From positions 18,786,001 through 18,850,000 of the forward strand of contig CAMGYJ010000011.1 in NCBI GenBank assembly GCA_946122785.1: DNA of 64,000 nt, in the 5' to 3' direction. The stretch is from Linum tenue (lineage: Eukaryota; Streptophyta; Magnoliopsida; Malpighiales; Linaceae). A model generated the notes under the pieces. That model saw only the letters and a program-made list of their open reading frames with translations. It had not been told where the DNA came from and made no database searches. Below, piece by piece: positions 32,363-41,436 of this stretch. The translations under genes and the position numbers were made by a program. Position 1 is the stretch's first letter, and each line of letters opens with the position of its first letter.

Positions 32363-34244
32363 TCAACAACTCAAACCATTCGGTAAGTCCAATCCATATT
32401 GAGACTTGCCATTCAGAACCAACTTGATGCACTTATCACCAACAGAACATGTGAAAACATAACCTTGTAGACTATACAAGGCACCCCTCTTGACACCTTT
32501 CAAAATCACCTTTGAACCCTTGTAGACAGACAACACTCCACCTTCACCTTTGAAGCTGAAACCCTTGCTGTCGAGTAGACTCAAAGATATCAAATTCTTA
32601 GTCATCTCTGGAATATGTCTAACATTGTTCAAGGTGCGAACAGAACCATCATTTGTCCTCATCCTGATGGAGCCTCTTCCAACAATCTTGCAGATAGCAC
32701 CATTGGCCATAGAAACATGTCATCCATCTATCTGTTCATAAGTTGAAAAACACTCCCTCCTTGGACACATATGATAATCAGCTGCAGTATCCAAATACCA
32801 CACATCCTGATGATGTACATGTTCATTCACTGCTAAGACTAAACCATCTTCAGAATCAGAGTTAGTTTCTTCCGCCACAGCAACAGATGATTCCTTCTTC
32901 TCCTGATATTTCTTCAGTTTAGGACAATCAAATTTCCAATGTCCTTTCTCCTTGCAGTAATGACCGATATCATCCTTCAAACCAGGAGAATTCGAATTAG
33001 TATTCGTCTTCCTATTACCAAATTGTTGTCTCCTACTACTCGTAGCAGCCAACCCAGATGCCTGATTTTCCAAACCTGAACCAGACGCCTCATGTCAAAC
33101 CTCCCTAGTATTTAGAGCAGATCTGACATCTTCCAAAGACAAACTATCTTTCCCAGCAATAAAAGAATCCACAAAATTCTCATATGATTGTGGCAAAGAT
33201 ACTAACAAAATTAAGGCAACATCCTCATCATTTACTTTAACATCAATATTCCGCAGATCTAACAAGATGGTATTGAGTTAATCTAGATGATTCATGAGAG
33301 ACGTACCTTCCTCCATACGCAAACTGAACAAACGTTGCTTCATATGAAACTTGTTGGTTAAAGACTAGGGGTGAGATTCGGTCGGTAAACAATTTACCGT
33401 TTACCGAATTTACCGGTTTCGGTATACCGAAGTTGGCCAAACTGGTTACCGATTACCGAATTACCGGTAAACGGTAACAAACCGGTATTACCGAAATACC
33501 GTGAGAAGCGATTTCGGGCGATTTTTTCGGTCGGTTTACCGAATATTTACCGAACCGAATTTCTGGAAGTGGGGTGATGTTGTAATATTTTGATTTTTTT
33601 GAGTTTTTTTCATCATTTTTGTAATTAATATTTTATTATTAACTCTTATTTACAATATTTTTGAGGCCTATACTTACATTCATGTATGTAATATTTTATA
33701 TTTGTGAATAATGATGTAATATTTTTCATAATAAAGCAACAAAACGCAGCGCAGCACTAGGGAGTAGGGAGGGGGGATTCGGTATCGGTAATACCGATTT
33801 ACCGTTGGTATTTACCGATACTGTGTCCGGTAAACCGACTCCCCCAACTTCCCGCTCGGCTACCGATACCGCCGGTAAACGGTTTACCGTTTACCGCCGG
33901 TTACCGGTTCGGTAAAATGGTAAACCGTTTACCGGATTACCGTTTACCACCCCTATTAAAGACTTTGTCATGTATAGACTTTTAACCTTCAACCACAAGC
34001 TCGCGGCAATCTTCTCAGTAGCAACCTCGGTAATGATGTCATCAGCCAAACAAAGTAAGATTGTAGAGTGAGCTTTCTCCTCCAAAGTAATCCACTCTTC
34101 TTCATCTATACTTTCCTTCTTCGATTTTCCAGACAACGGAGCCCACAAACCCTGTTGTTTCAACAATGCTTGCATCTTAATCTGCCACAAACTGAAACTG
34201 TTTCTCCCAGTGAACTTATCAATCTTCATACTGATAGCAGTCAT
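32363..34244 (-). pseudogene. Copia-3 gag-protease-preintegrase remnant
   Basis: Minus-strand frame starting at the ATG at 34244 (MTAISMKIDKFTG, the usual copia gag start). It is interrupted by the hAT MITE (33366-33955) and resumes at 33365. A CCHC-like knuckle CKEKGHWKFDC (its first Cys position is degenerate) and a protease motif WYLDTAADYHMC follow, then NVRHIPEMTKNLISL typical of the copia pre-integrase region, ending at 32363. At least three in-frame stops occur (in the middle of gag, before the knuckle and just after protease). DTA in place of DTG/DSG is common in such elements. There is no RT, RNase H or integrase core, so the element could only be mobilised in trans and is now dead. 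Confidence 0.85.
33366..33955. mobile_element. hAT MITE, TSD TTAAAGAC
   Basis: 590 bp. TIRs TAGGGGTG...CACCCCTA with a perfect 8-bp TSD TTAAAGAC (33358-33365 and 33956-33963). Both ends are packed with 'ggtaaac/gtttacc' and 'taccg' motifs; the centre (33590-33760) is AT-rich. The deepest level of the nest: MITE in copia-3 in copia-2 in a host frame. Confidence 0.95.
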
Positions 34245-34708
34245 TCTTACTATCGAACAAACTCCAACCAAACTTCTCACCAAATACGAACCAAATTATT
34301 GCAAACCAAACCAAACAGAACAATTCTAAAACTGTTGAACCTCGCCACCCAACAGACAATCACCGATAAACCCTAACCAAAATAGCCTACCGGAGCTTCT
34401 CGCAAACCAAACTTTATCAAATCCAATTGTGCCCAAAGGAATTTCCACGTAAGGACAAACAAACCAGGTGGACAAACAATTCCCAAGTGCTGCTTCCTGT
34501 GGTTAATTGCTTGGACCCAATAACCACTAATATCAATCCTCGCCAATAATCAGTTCTTCAAAAAACGAACAGTGGCTGTGGTGCTTGCTTACAAACACCT
34601 GACTTCTTTTCTTCTCTCGCTTCAATCTCGGGCAACAGAAAGAAAATATGCGAGGACAAACTCAAAAAATTATGATCCGAGTTTGTGCGCAATTCCCAAA
34701 AATCTCAA

Positions 34709-34725
34709 CCGCGGCTCTGATACCA
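34709..34725 (-). promoter_or_regulatory. Copia-3 primer-binding site (initiator tRNA-Met)
   Basis: On the minus strand TGGTATCAGAGCCGCGG, three bases after the LTR end; TGGTATCAGAGC is the standard plant copia site. Confidence 0.9.
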
Positions 34726-34727
34726 CT

Positions 34728-35089
34728 TGTCAGAACAGAAGCGTGCAATCGATAATCCAAACCAGCACGAACGAACACAAATTTAACGTGGTTCACTAAC
34801 ACAATGTGTGCTACCTAATCCACAGACAGGGAGGATAAATTTCACTAATTTGAGGAGAGTACAGGTTACAAACCAAATTCCAAATGGACAAACCAAACAA
34901 ACTAACATGACTGACCTTACTACAGACTAGGGTGATGAAGAGTATTTATAGAACTCTTCTCCTAATCCAAAACAGAAAACCAAATACCTTTTCCCAAACA
35001 TACAAGGAAAAAAAGGCCAAACTCAAACCCAAACAGAAAGGCCCAAAACACAAAACAAACCCAAATCAAATTCAAGTCATATTCTAACA
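34728..35089 (-). repeat. Copia-3 5' LTR (minus strand)
   Basis: Pairs with 31747-32102. Differences such as 'tgtcagaacagaag' against 'tgtgagaacataag' and small indels indicate appreciable age. Confidence 0.9.
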
Positions 35090-35094
35090 GGAAC

Positions 35095-35237
35095 AATAAG
35101 GTTGTTGGAGAAAAGTAACGCAACATAATAAGATTGATTCGAGAGCCCTAGCTCTCCATGGAGTAGTCTCATTCTAATTGAATGGGAAACCACGTAAATA
35201 TTGTGTTATGTTGATTCTTGTTTGATCAAAGTTTTCA
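35095..35237 (+). repeat. Copia-2 5' LTR, second half, and primer-binding site
   Basis: Homologous to 55818-55960, ending AAAGTTTTCA. Directly followed by TGGTAACAGAGTGC (35238-35251), a variant of the initiator tRNA-Met site. Confidence 0.9.
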
Positions 35238-35313
35238 TGGTAACAGAGTGCTAAGATCCTCCTTGTGTCTTCTTCTTAATCGGGCGTAGGTTCTGTCTTG
35301 TGTTCGTTGCATT

Positions 35314-35617
35314 ATGGCTAGCGACGCGAATAAGGATAGCTCAAGCAGTGGCGGCGACATTGACAAGACCCTTACCTCTGATGGTACTTCCGTCTATTTC
35401 CTTCCAGGGGCAGATCCACAACATGCTGGTGATCTCTTGACTGCGAACAACTACGGTGAATGGGTCCTAGACATGACCGATTCGCTCCTGGCAAAAAAAA
35501 AACTAGTTTTTGTTGATAGTTTTCTTCCTCGCCCGAAGCTACCACGGGAAGAGGCAACCTGGGTCCGCTGGTGACGCAACAATTAAGGGGTGGCTTAAGG
35601 CTTCAATGACCCCCCAA
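35314..35617 (+). pseudogene. Copia-2 gag N-terminal fragment
   Basis: Starts MASDANKDSSSSGGD and includes a segment with FLPGADPQHAGDLLTANNYGEW, recognisable as the N-terminal domain of a plant copia gag (Retrotran_gag_3 type). A frameshift near 35570 moves the frame from ATWVRW-stop to GDATIKGWLKASMTP. The sequence then breaks off at the Athila LTR. The expected knuckle, protease and integrase are gone. Confidence 0.8.
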
Positions 35618-35619
35618 AG

Positions 35620-35798
35620 TGCTTTCTTACTGCTTTTGCGTTAAACAACAATCACTCGAATTAGTTTGCTAGATAATAGATAATCACGGAGTAAGCAGTA
35701 GATCTAGACCCCGGGTTGATAATAGAACTTGCCTGTTACTGCATTCCCGGGCTGCGATTACACTTGGTCGCAGTTTGGTGTTGTGTTTTGGCGTGTCA
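35620..35798 (+). repeat. Athila-A 5' LTR remnant
   Basis: Matches 44442-44620 at equal length with four mismatches seen by eye. Confidence 0.9.
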
Positions 35799-35804
35799 AG
35801 TTTT

Positions 35805-35822
35805 TGGCGCCGTTGCCGGGGA
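35805..35822 (+). promoter_or_regulatory. Athila-A primer-binding site (tRNA-Asp)
   Basis: TGGCGCCGTTGCCGGGGA, complementary to the 3' end of plant tRNA-Asp, six bases after the LTR end; typical of Athila-type gypsy elements. Confidence 0.9.
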
Positions 35823-35942
35823 CCCTCTAGGTTATTGGGGAAACGTGAAAGTTTGTTACTCTAGCTTTTTCTTTATTGCATTTTATCTCTTCCACCTGTG
35901 TGCCTTCGCGGGTTGTTTCTGCTGATTGTGTGCAGGTAGTGC

Positions 35943-37388
35943 ATGACCCGTAGCCAGTCGGGAGATCTACTACCATTAGACCAGGAGCTTGAAAGGACCT
36001 GCAGGAACTTCAAGCGGGCTCTAAAGGCGCGACTGGCTGCGGAGGAGGCCCTAGCACAGCTGCAGATCGAAGAAGAAGAAGAGATGGTCGATCCAGAGAA
36101 CCAGAATATGATCAATCCAGAGGAGCAGACCATGGGATCCTACTGGACCGCGAGAGCCGCGGACATGAGGTCACCCATTCAACACCCTCATGTCCCAGCC
36201 AACAATTTTGAGGTGAGCACCTCAGTAATCACCATGCTGCGCGGTTCAGTGGTGTTCCGTGGCAAGGAGGGTGAGTGCCCCCGGTCGCATCTGAGGAGAT
36301 TCCACGAGCTGATTGACGGAATCAAGATAAATGGGGTCCCAGCAGATGCCATCCAGCTGAGGTACTTCCCATTTACTCTGGAGGGGCAGGCAAAGGAGTG
36401 GTTAGACACTCGACCTCCGGGATCTATCACCACGTTCGCCAACCTGGCAGACAAGTTCCTCACCCGCTACCATCCTCCATCCAAGACGGCTGACCTGCAG
36501 AAGCAAATTACCCATTTTGCTCAGGATGAGGATGAGACCATCAGAGATGCATGGGAGAGGTACAACAGTCTCTTCCTGAGGTGCCCAAATCATGGCTTCA
36601 ATGATGCTTTCAAGGTGGGCACCTTCTATTACGCCCTCTTCCCAGAAGACAAGCAGCTGATTGACTCGGTTTGTGGCGGGAACATGCTGACCAAAACACC
36701 GCCACAGCTGAATCAACTCTTTGAGGAGATGGCAGAGAACGGGTATGATTGGGGCACTGCTAGGAGGTCGAGGAGAGCACCAAGCCGGGGTTTACATTCT
36801 GTGGGAACCCATTCCTCTGATTTGGTGCAGGTAGTATCGAAGCTGGTTTCAGCTATCGATCGTTCCGGGATGATTCCAGGGACCGGACAGCAGCAGGCGA
36901 AGCTCTGCCACTGGTGCGAGAGCACCCATCACACTGTGGAAGACTGCCAGGCGATGAAAGAATCGACCACACCCCAGGAGCAGGTGAACTTCATAAATAA
37001 TGTCAGGCGCAATGACCCCTACAGTAACACTTACAACGAGGGGTGGCGCCAGCATCCTAACTTCTCCTGGGGTGGGGCAAATGCCAGACCACCAGTCCCC
37101 CAGGGACCGCCAGGCTTCCAGAGGCCGCCATATCAGCCCAGACAGGGGCAATTCCAGCAGCAGCAACAGTCTCTCTACCAGCCCATGCAGGGGCATGCTG
37201 CTCAATCACAGCCGCGACCTTTCCAGCAGCCAGGTGTAGCCCCTGCTGCCCCAGTGCAGAATGATCAGATGGCCGAATTGCGGGACTTGGTGGGTTCTCT
37301 CGCCAGTTCTAGTGCTCAGAAATTCAACGCTATCGAGCAGTTCATGGAAAAAGCCTCGGGTAAATTCCTGGCTCTTGAAGCTGGCTAG
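35943..37388 (+). CDS. Athila-A gag (481 codons to an in-frame TAG)
   Basis: Forms the capsid of virus-like particles. Start MTRSQSGDLLPLDQE after 'gtagtgc', the same context as in Athila-B (47183). The Retrotrans_gag domain lies at about 100-245 (EGQAKEWLD, DAWERYNSLFLRCPNHG). A CCHC knuckle CHWCESTHHTVEDC is at 322-335, then a Gln/Pro-rich tail. The C-terminal region KFNAIEQFMEKASGKFLALEAG is followed by TAG at 37386, after which the same frame continues RNTQAVLQYIQTQLGS before a frameshift near 37465 leads into the protease frame. So gag-protease was one frame, now broken twice. Gag itself is otherwise open and could still act. Confidence 0.9.
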   Translation: MTRSQSGDLLPLDQELERTCRNFKRALKARLAAEEALAQLQIEEEEEMVDPENQNMINPEEQTMGSYWTARAADMRSPIQHPHVPANNFEVSTSVITMLRGSVVFRGKEGECPRSHLRRFHELIDGIKINGVPADAIQLRYFPFTLEGQAKEWLDTRPPGSITTFANLADKFLTRYHPPSKTADLQKQITHFAQDEDETIRDAWERYNSLFLRCPNHGFNDAFKVGTFYYALFPEDKQLIDSVCGGNMLTKTPPQLNQLFEEMAENGYDWGTARRSRRAPSRGLHSVGTHSSDLVQVVSKLVSAIDRSGMIPGTGQQQAKLCHWCESTHHTVEDCQAMKESTTPQEQVNFINNVRRNDPYSNTYNEGWRQHPNFSWGGANARPPVPQGPPGFQRPPYQPRQGQFQQQQQSLYQPMQGHAAQSQPRPFQQPGVAPAAPVQNDQMAELRDLVGSLASSSAQKFNAIEQFMEKASGKFLALEAG

Positions 37389-37534
37389 AGGAACACACAG
37401 GCTGTCTTGCAGTATATACAAACCCAGCTGGGGAGCGTGGCTCAGGCAGTGGCACAAAGGGCTTAGGTCAGACCATCCCTCATCCGCAGACCCAGAATGA
37501 GCACTGCAATGCCATCACAACCAAGAGTGGCAAG

Positions 37535-38698
37535 ATGACTGTTGATCCACCTGTTCGGGAACAAGAGAAAGAGACCCCTGTCTTAGCGTCTCCAGCGGTT
37601 GAAGAAGCAGAGAAGGAGGTTGAGGTGCCTGCACCTAAGCCGAAACTGGTAGTGAAGGAGTATACCCCGAAAATCCCCTTCCCTACTCGGTTGCACAGAG
37701 ACAGGCTGGAGGCAGAGTTCGAAAACTTCATGGCCATGCTTAGGAAGCTGAATGTCCAAGTGCCCTTCCTGGAGGCACTATCTCAAATGCCTAAGTATGC
37801 GAAGTTTCTGAAAGAGCTTCTCTCGAAGAAGCAGAAGCTGAGTGAGCTGGCCACTGTGGAGCTCAGCGAGGAGTGCTCGGCTATTCTGCAGAACAAGCTT
37901 CCGCAGAAGCAGAAGGACTCAGGTAGTTTTACTATCCCGTGCTTTATAGATAAATTGCATGTAGAGAGGTCCTTGGCGGATTTAGGTGCTAGTATCAATG
38001 TTATACCGTATAAATTGTTCAAGAAACTAAGCCTATGTGAACCCCGTGCTACTAGGATGACCCTTCAATTAGCTGACCGATCTGTAGTGCATCCTAGGGG
38101 CATAGTGGAAGACCTTCTGGTTAGGGTTGGCAAATTCAATTATCTTGTGGATTTTGTTGTCCTGGACATCAATGAGGTTACAGAAGTGCCCCTTATACTA
38201 GGAAGGCCTTTCCTGGCTACCGCCAAGGCTCTCATAGATGTGCATGATGGGACCTTAGTTTTGAGGGATGGCGAGGAGCGAATAACGTTTTCAAATGCTA
38301 ATACTCTACCTGCTTCGTCACCTCTGCATGCTGTATCTCACCAGGAGCACGAGTCTGTCGTGTATCCTTCTGTGTTTCCTATTTTGCAGGATCTGCCTCC
38401 CATACCTTCGCCGCCACTCCTGTCCACTCCGTCACCAGAAGAGCAGATCAAGGAGGAGTGGCGGCCGAAACCGCAGGCAGCTAAGCCTGCTCGAAAGAAA
38501 GCCGGAGACCACTACGAGCTGGTCCCGCCCCCACCTTGGCCATCCGAGTATTCACTCGCTTGCATCTTGCCGGATGGCCAAGTCGAGTTGGCGGATGCTG
38601 GTGGCCACATTCGTCGCGTGCATGGCCACCATTTGAAGCTGTACCTCAAGAGCAATGTGGATCCGCTCTTGAAGGCACCTGATCCTACACTTCTCTGA
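37535..38698 (+). CDS. Athila-A protease region with short integrase-tail-like end
   Basis: 387 codons. The aspartic protease has a DLGAS active-site motif at 149-153 and the paired VPLILGRPFLATAKALIDV segment at 218-236, the usual Athila/Tat layout. After a Pro-rich linker (285-345) the protein ends DGQVELADAGGHIRRVHGHHLKLYL, which resembles the short C-terminal tail of gypsy integrases ('...dG...vNGqrLK.Y'). If so, RT, RNase H and integrase core were deleted in frame. The ATG at 37535 is simply the first in the open stretch; upstream in-frame residues GQTIPHPQTQNEHCNAITTKSGK belong to the gag-protease junction. Cutting activity alone cannot mobilise the element. Confidence 0.8.
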   Translation: MTVDPPVREQEKETPVLASPAVEEAEKEVEVPAPKPKLVVKEYTPKIPFPTRLHRDRLEAEFENFMAMLRKLNVQVPFLEALSQMPKYAKFLKELLSKKQKLSELATVELSEECSAILQNKLPQKQKDSGSFTIPCFIDKLHVERSLADLGASINVIPYKLFKKLSLCEPRATRMTLQLADRSVVHPRGIVEDLLVRVGKFNYLVDFVVLDINEVTEVPLILGRPFLATAKALIDVHDGTLVLRDGEERITFSNANTLPASSPLHAVSHQEHESVVYPSVFPILQDLPPIPSPPLLSTPSPEEQIKEEWRPKPQAAKPARKKAGDHYELVPPPPWPSEYSLACILPDGQVELADAGGHIRRVHGHHLKLYLKSNVDPLLKAPDPTLL

Positions 38699-38725
38699 GC
38701 ATCCATACTGGCGTCCAGCTAAAAG

Positions 38726-38760
38726 ACGGTAAAGAAGCGCTTGTGGGGAGGCAACCCCAC
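38726..38760 (+). other. Conserved Athila post-pol motif
   Basis: 'aagcgcttgtggggaggcaacccca' here and 'aagcgcttgttgggaggcaaccca' at 49748-49772 in Athila-B. Same place, just after the protease frame, in two otherwise diverged elements. Role unknown. Confidence 0.7.
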
Positions 38761-40038
38761 CGAGGTTTGCATTTTCTTACTTTTTTTTTCTTTTGTTTTT
38801 GTGTTTTTTGAGTCTTGAGATGTCGTTCCAGAGTCAAATGTCGTTTTTGAGTGAAAACAGGCTGATTTCGGAGCTCCAGCAACTCACACGGCTAGGCCTG
38901 AACCTCACACGGCCGTGTGGATTTTATCCTTTGGCCGTGTGAGCTCTCGGCAAATTCCACACGGCCAAAAGTGCAACTGGCACGGCCGTGTGGATTGGCC
39001 TGGCTTGGCCGTGTGGCCGACACGGGCAACTCGTCTGATCGCACGGCCGTGTGGAATTTTTTCCTTGGCCGTGTGAGCTCTCGGCAAATTCCACACGGCC
39101 AAATGTGCATTCCGCACGGCCGTGTGTAATTCCTCGGCCTGACCGTGTCGGCCAACACGGGCAAACCTGCACCTCGCACGGTCGTGCGAGCCTGCCCGTG
39201 CGGCCAAGCCATGGCCTACAAATTCGGCCAGCACGGCCGAGTGGTCAGAAAAACCACTTTTGCTTGCCGGAAACCTCTCCCCCTCGCCGGAAAACCGCGC
39301 CTTTTCACTCTCCAAGGCGATTTTCGGCCATTTTTGGTCGTTTTTTCCCAAATCCAACACCACACTCAACCTTCCCACACCATTATCGGCCTATCCCTCG
39401 TTTTTTAGGTGATTTGGCTCGACTTTGAGTCGCCGGAGGCGATTTCCGGCAAAGCTCCGGCGAGGCTCTGACGAGCACTTCCGGGCACTTTTTCGGCTTT
39501 TCGTCGCTTCCATCGCCTTCCCCTCATCAACCCCTACACCTCTAATTGAGTCTCCAGGTTTGATTTTGCTCTTAACTATGTTAATTGTGGAGAATTGGGT
39601 GTTAGGGTGCATGTTTAGAGAACCTCATTGAATCTTGTGATTTATATGCAATTGATTGAGGGGAATGCATGGAGTGTGTTTGAATTGTGTTGGGCAATGT
39701 ACCCCTTGATTGTTTGAGCCCTAGTGTGCAAGAATTTTGCCAATTTCATGCTTACCTTCATAGTGCACACAAGGTGTTCGATGAAATGCCTGTTTCCATG
39801 CCATGTTGTGGGCACCGGTTGTGGCCCTTAATGATGTGCTTTGAGGGTGTATTTGCTATGGATGTGAACCTTAAGTTGCCTACTTTATTGTGAATGTGCA
39901 CCTCCACTCATATTATGCTTGATTTATCGAGTTTTTGACCCCCGAACTATGGATGAAACCATGGATAGGCTGTTTTCTGTTCTTAAGTGTGGGGGGTGTA
40001 ATTGACCTTTTCTTTGGCTCTTTTGGTTCCACTTTGGG
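38761..40038 (+). other. Athila-A spacer between protease and ATHILA ORF
   Basis: Apart from the palindrome array, this holds noncoding sequence with a purine tract TTAAGTGTGGGGGG at 39982-39995 and the leader 'tttgcag|gacaatg' just before the ATHILA ORF. That leader resembles a 3' splice site, so the ORF may be expressed from a spliced RNA. No gene is supported. Confidence 0.5.
38880..39240. repeat. CACACGGCCGTGTG palindrome array in the Athila-A spacer
   Basis: CACACGGCCGTGTG at 38906-38919 and CACGGCCGTG at 38981-38990, 39042-39051 and 39115-39124, with half-sites in between ('ttggccgtgtgagctctcggcaaattccacacggcc' occurs twice). The many open frames here on both strands (up to 157 codons) come from repeat periodicity. 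Confidence 0.9.
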
Positions 40039-41436
40039 TTGTTCTTTTGCAGGACAATGTCAAAACCTGACCTCAAGCACCCGTTCATCCGGGATCTGAA
40101 GAGGGGCCCAGACGAGAATCGCTTCAAGCAGGTCCTGGCATGCTCGTTTGGGCAGCACCATTGCTGGTCCAAACGGGAGTTTCGCAAATTGCACTGCTAC
40201 GAGCAACTCTCCACCGTCGTCACCAACCGCCCATGGCGCTGTCTGCTCTCCATCTGCGAGAAGGTTTACTACGAGCCCGTGCTTGAGTTCTACACGACCT
40301 TCAGGCACACACCCACGGACGATTGGAGAGACGGTGCAGTCGTCAAATTCAGGCTAGGCGGTGCCCCCCGGTCCATGAGCTACCAAGAGCTGGCCGAGGC
40401 TCTCGACCTCGGCCTAGACGACGGTGATGACTACGTCACCAAGGTCAACGACCCGCCGGAGGTGGACTTCAGGAGTCTGTACACCCGCCTGGCTCGGCCA
40501 GGCCAGACACGTCCCTTCTCGGCCGGGAGGACGAAGGCCACTACCCTGCAGCTCGACAACCGCCTTCTCCACCACCTGCTGGCGAAGTCTTACACCCCAG
40601 CTGCAGACAGTGCCAGCGCCATCACCAAGAGGGCCATGTACTTCATCGCGTCGATCCGCCAGCACGACCATCCTCTCCACTTGGGTTCGGTGGTGGCCAG
40701 GACCTTCGAGAAGACTGCTTCAGAACTGAAGAGCCTCCACTGCACACCCCTCATAACCCGCCTGGCCACCTACTTCGGGCTTTCACTGCAGGGGTGCACA
40801 CTGCAGGGGGACACCATCCTCTTTGGCAAGAAGACGATCAGTCACATGCACCTGCTGCGAGAGAACCGCGGCCTTCTATGGATCGAGGGGTTTCCGGAAC
40901 CTCAGATCCCCGCGGAGGACTAGCCCGAGGTCCAGCCAGAGGGCCAGGAGGATGAGGCTGCTGATCATGTGGAGCCCGAGGAGGTGGATGCTGATGCTGC
41001 CCCCCGCCCCACCACCTTCGAGTACGGAGGTGGCAGCTCCGCTTTCCCGGGCCAGGATTACTTCACCTACCAGTTCGACCAGCTGCGTCTCCAGAACCAG
41101 CAGATCCTCGACCATCAGATGCAGTTCCAACAACAGTACGCGGCTCACCAGGCCGAGTACCACCAGAGGATGGCTGCTTACGATGAGAGATTTGACCAGA
41201 TCCAGACCCAGCAGGGAGTGACTCTCGCACACATCGAGCGGGAGAAGCGCCGGTCACGGCGCATGCAGGAGGTCCAGCAGCATTTACTCCAGCTGCTACC
41301 GGGCGAGCAGCACGTCTGGAGGACTCCTTGGGAGGACTCCCCACTCCCACCTCCTCCAGCGGATGGTGATGATGGTGCTGATGGTGATGACGCCTTCATG
41401 GACGACATCGACTTGGACAATCTTGGCGACGAGTAG
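40039..41436 (+). CDS. ATHILA ORF (PF03078-type), one in-frame TAG
   Basis: The accessory ORF typical of Athila elements; function unknown. The 294 codons to TAG at 40921-40923 include EFRKLHCYEQLSTVV, CEKVYYEPVLEFYTTF and VVKFRLGGAPRSMSYQELA, the landmarks I associate with the ATHILA family. The same frame continues for another 170 codons to 41436, with a Gln-rich likely coiled-coil stretch (QFDQLRLQNQQILDHQMQFQQQ region, 41070-41160) and an acidic tail ending DLDNLGDE. Total about 466 codons if TAG is read through or is a recent mutation. The start follows 'ttttgcaggaca', a possible splice acceptor. Athila-B has a homologous but badly broken copy at 50926-51977. Confidence 0.8.

Larger units (their letters stand above)
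31747..35089 (-). mobile_element. Copia-3: deleted Ty1/copia element inside the copia-2 LTR, TSD GGAAC
   Basis: LTRs at 34728-35089 (5' on the minus strand, 362 bp) and 31747-32102 (356 bp), both TGTTAGAATATG...TTCTGACA or TCACA when read on the minus strand. Perfect TSD GGAAC at 31742-31746 and 35090-35094. The primer-binding site TGGTATCAGAGC (complementary to initiator tRNA-Met) is within 34709-34725. Purine tract 'aaggtggagattg' is next to 32102. Only gag, protease and a pre-integrase segment remain; RT, RNase H and most of integrase are deleted. A hAT MITE sits in its gag. Confidence 0.95.

Noticed and set aside
36188..38022. Antisense frames inside Athila-A gag and protease
   Set aside because: Shadows of the sense frames; no homology recognised.
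38905..39428. Long overlapping open frames on both strands (up to 157 codons)
   Set aside because: They coincide with the CACACGGCCGTGTG array; periodic palindromes without stop codons keep several frames open at once and no domain is present.
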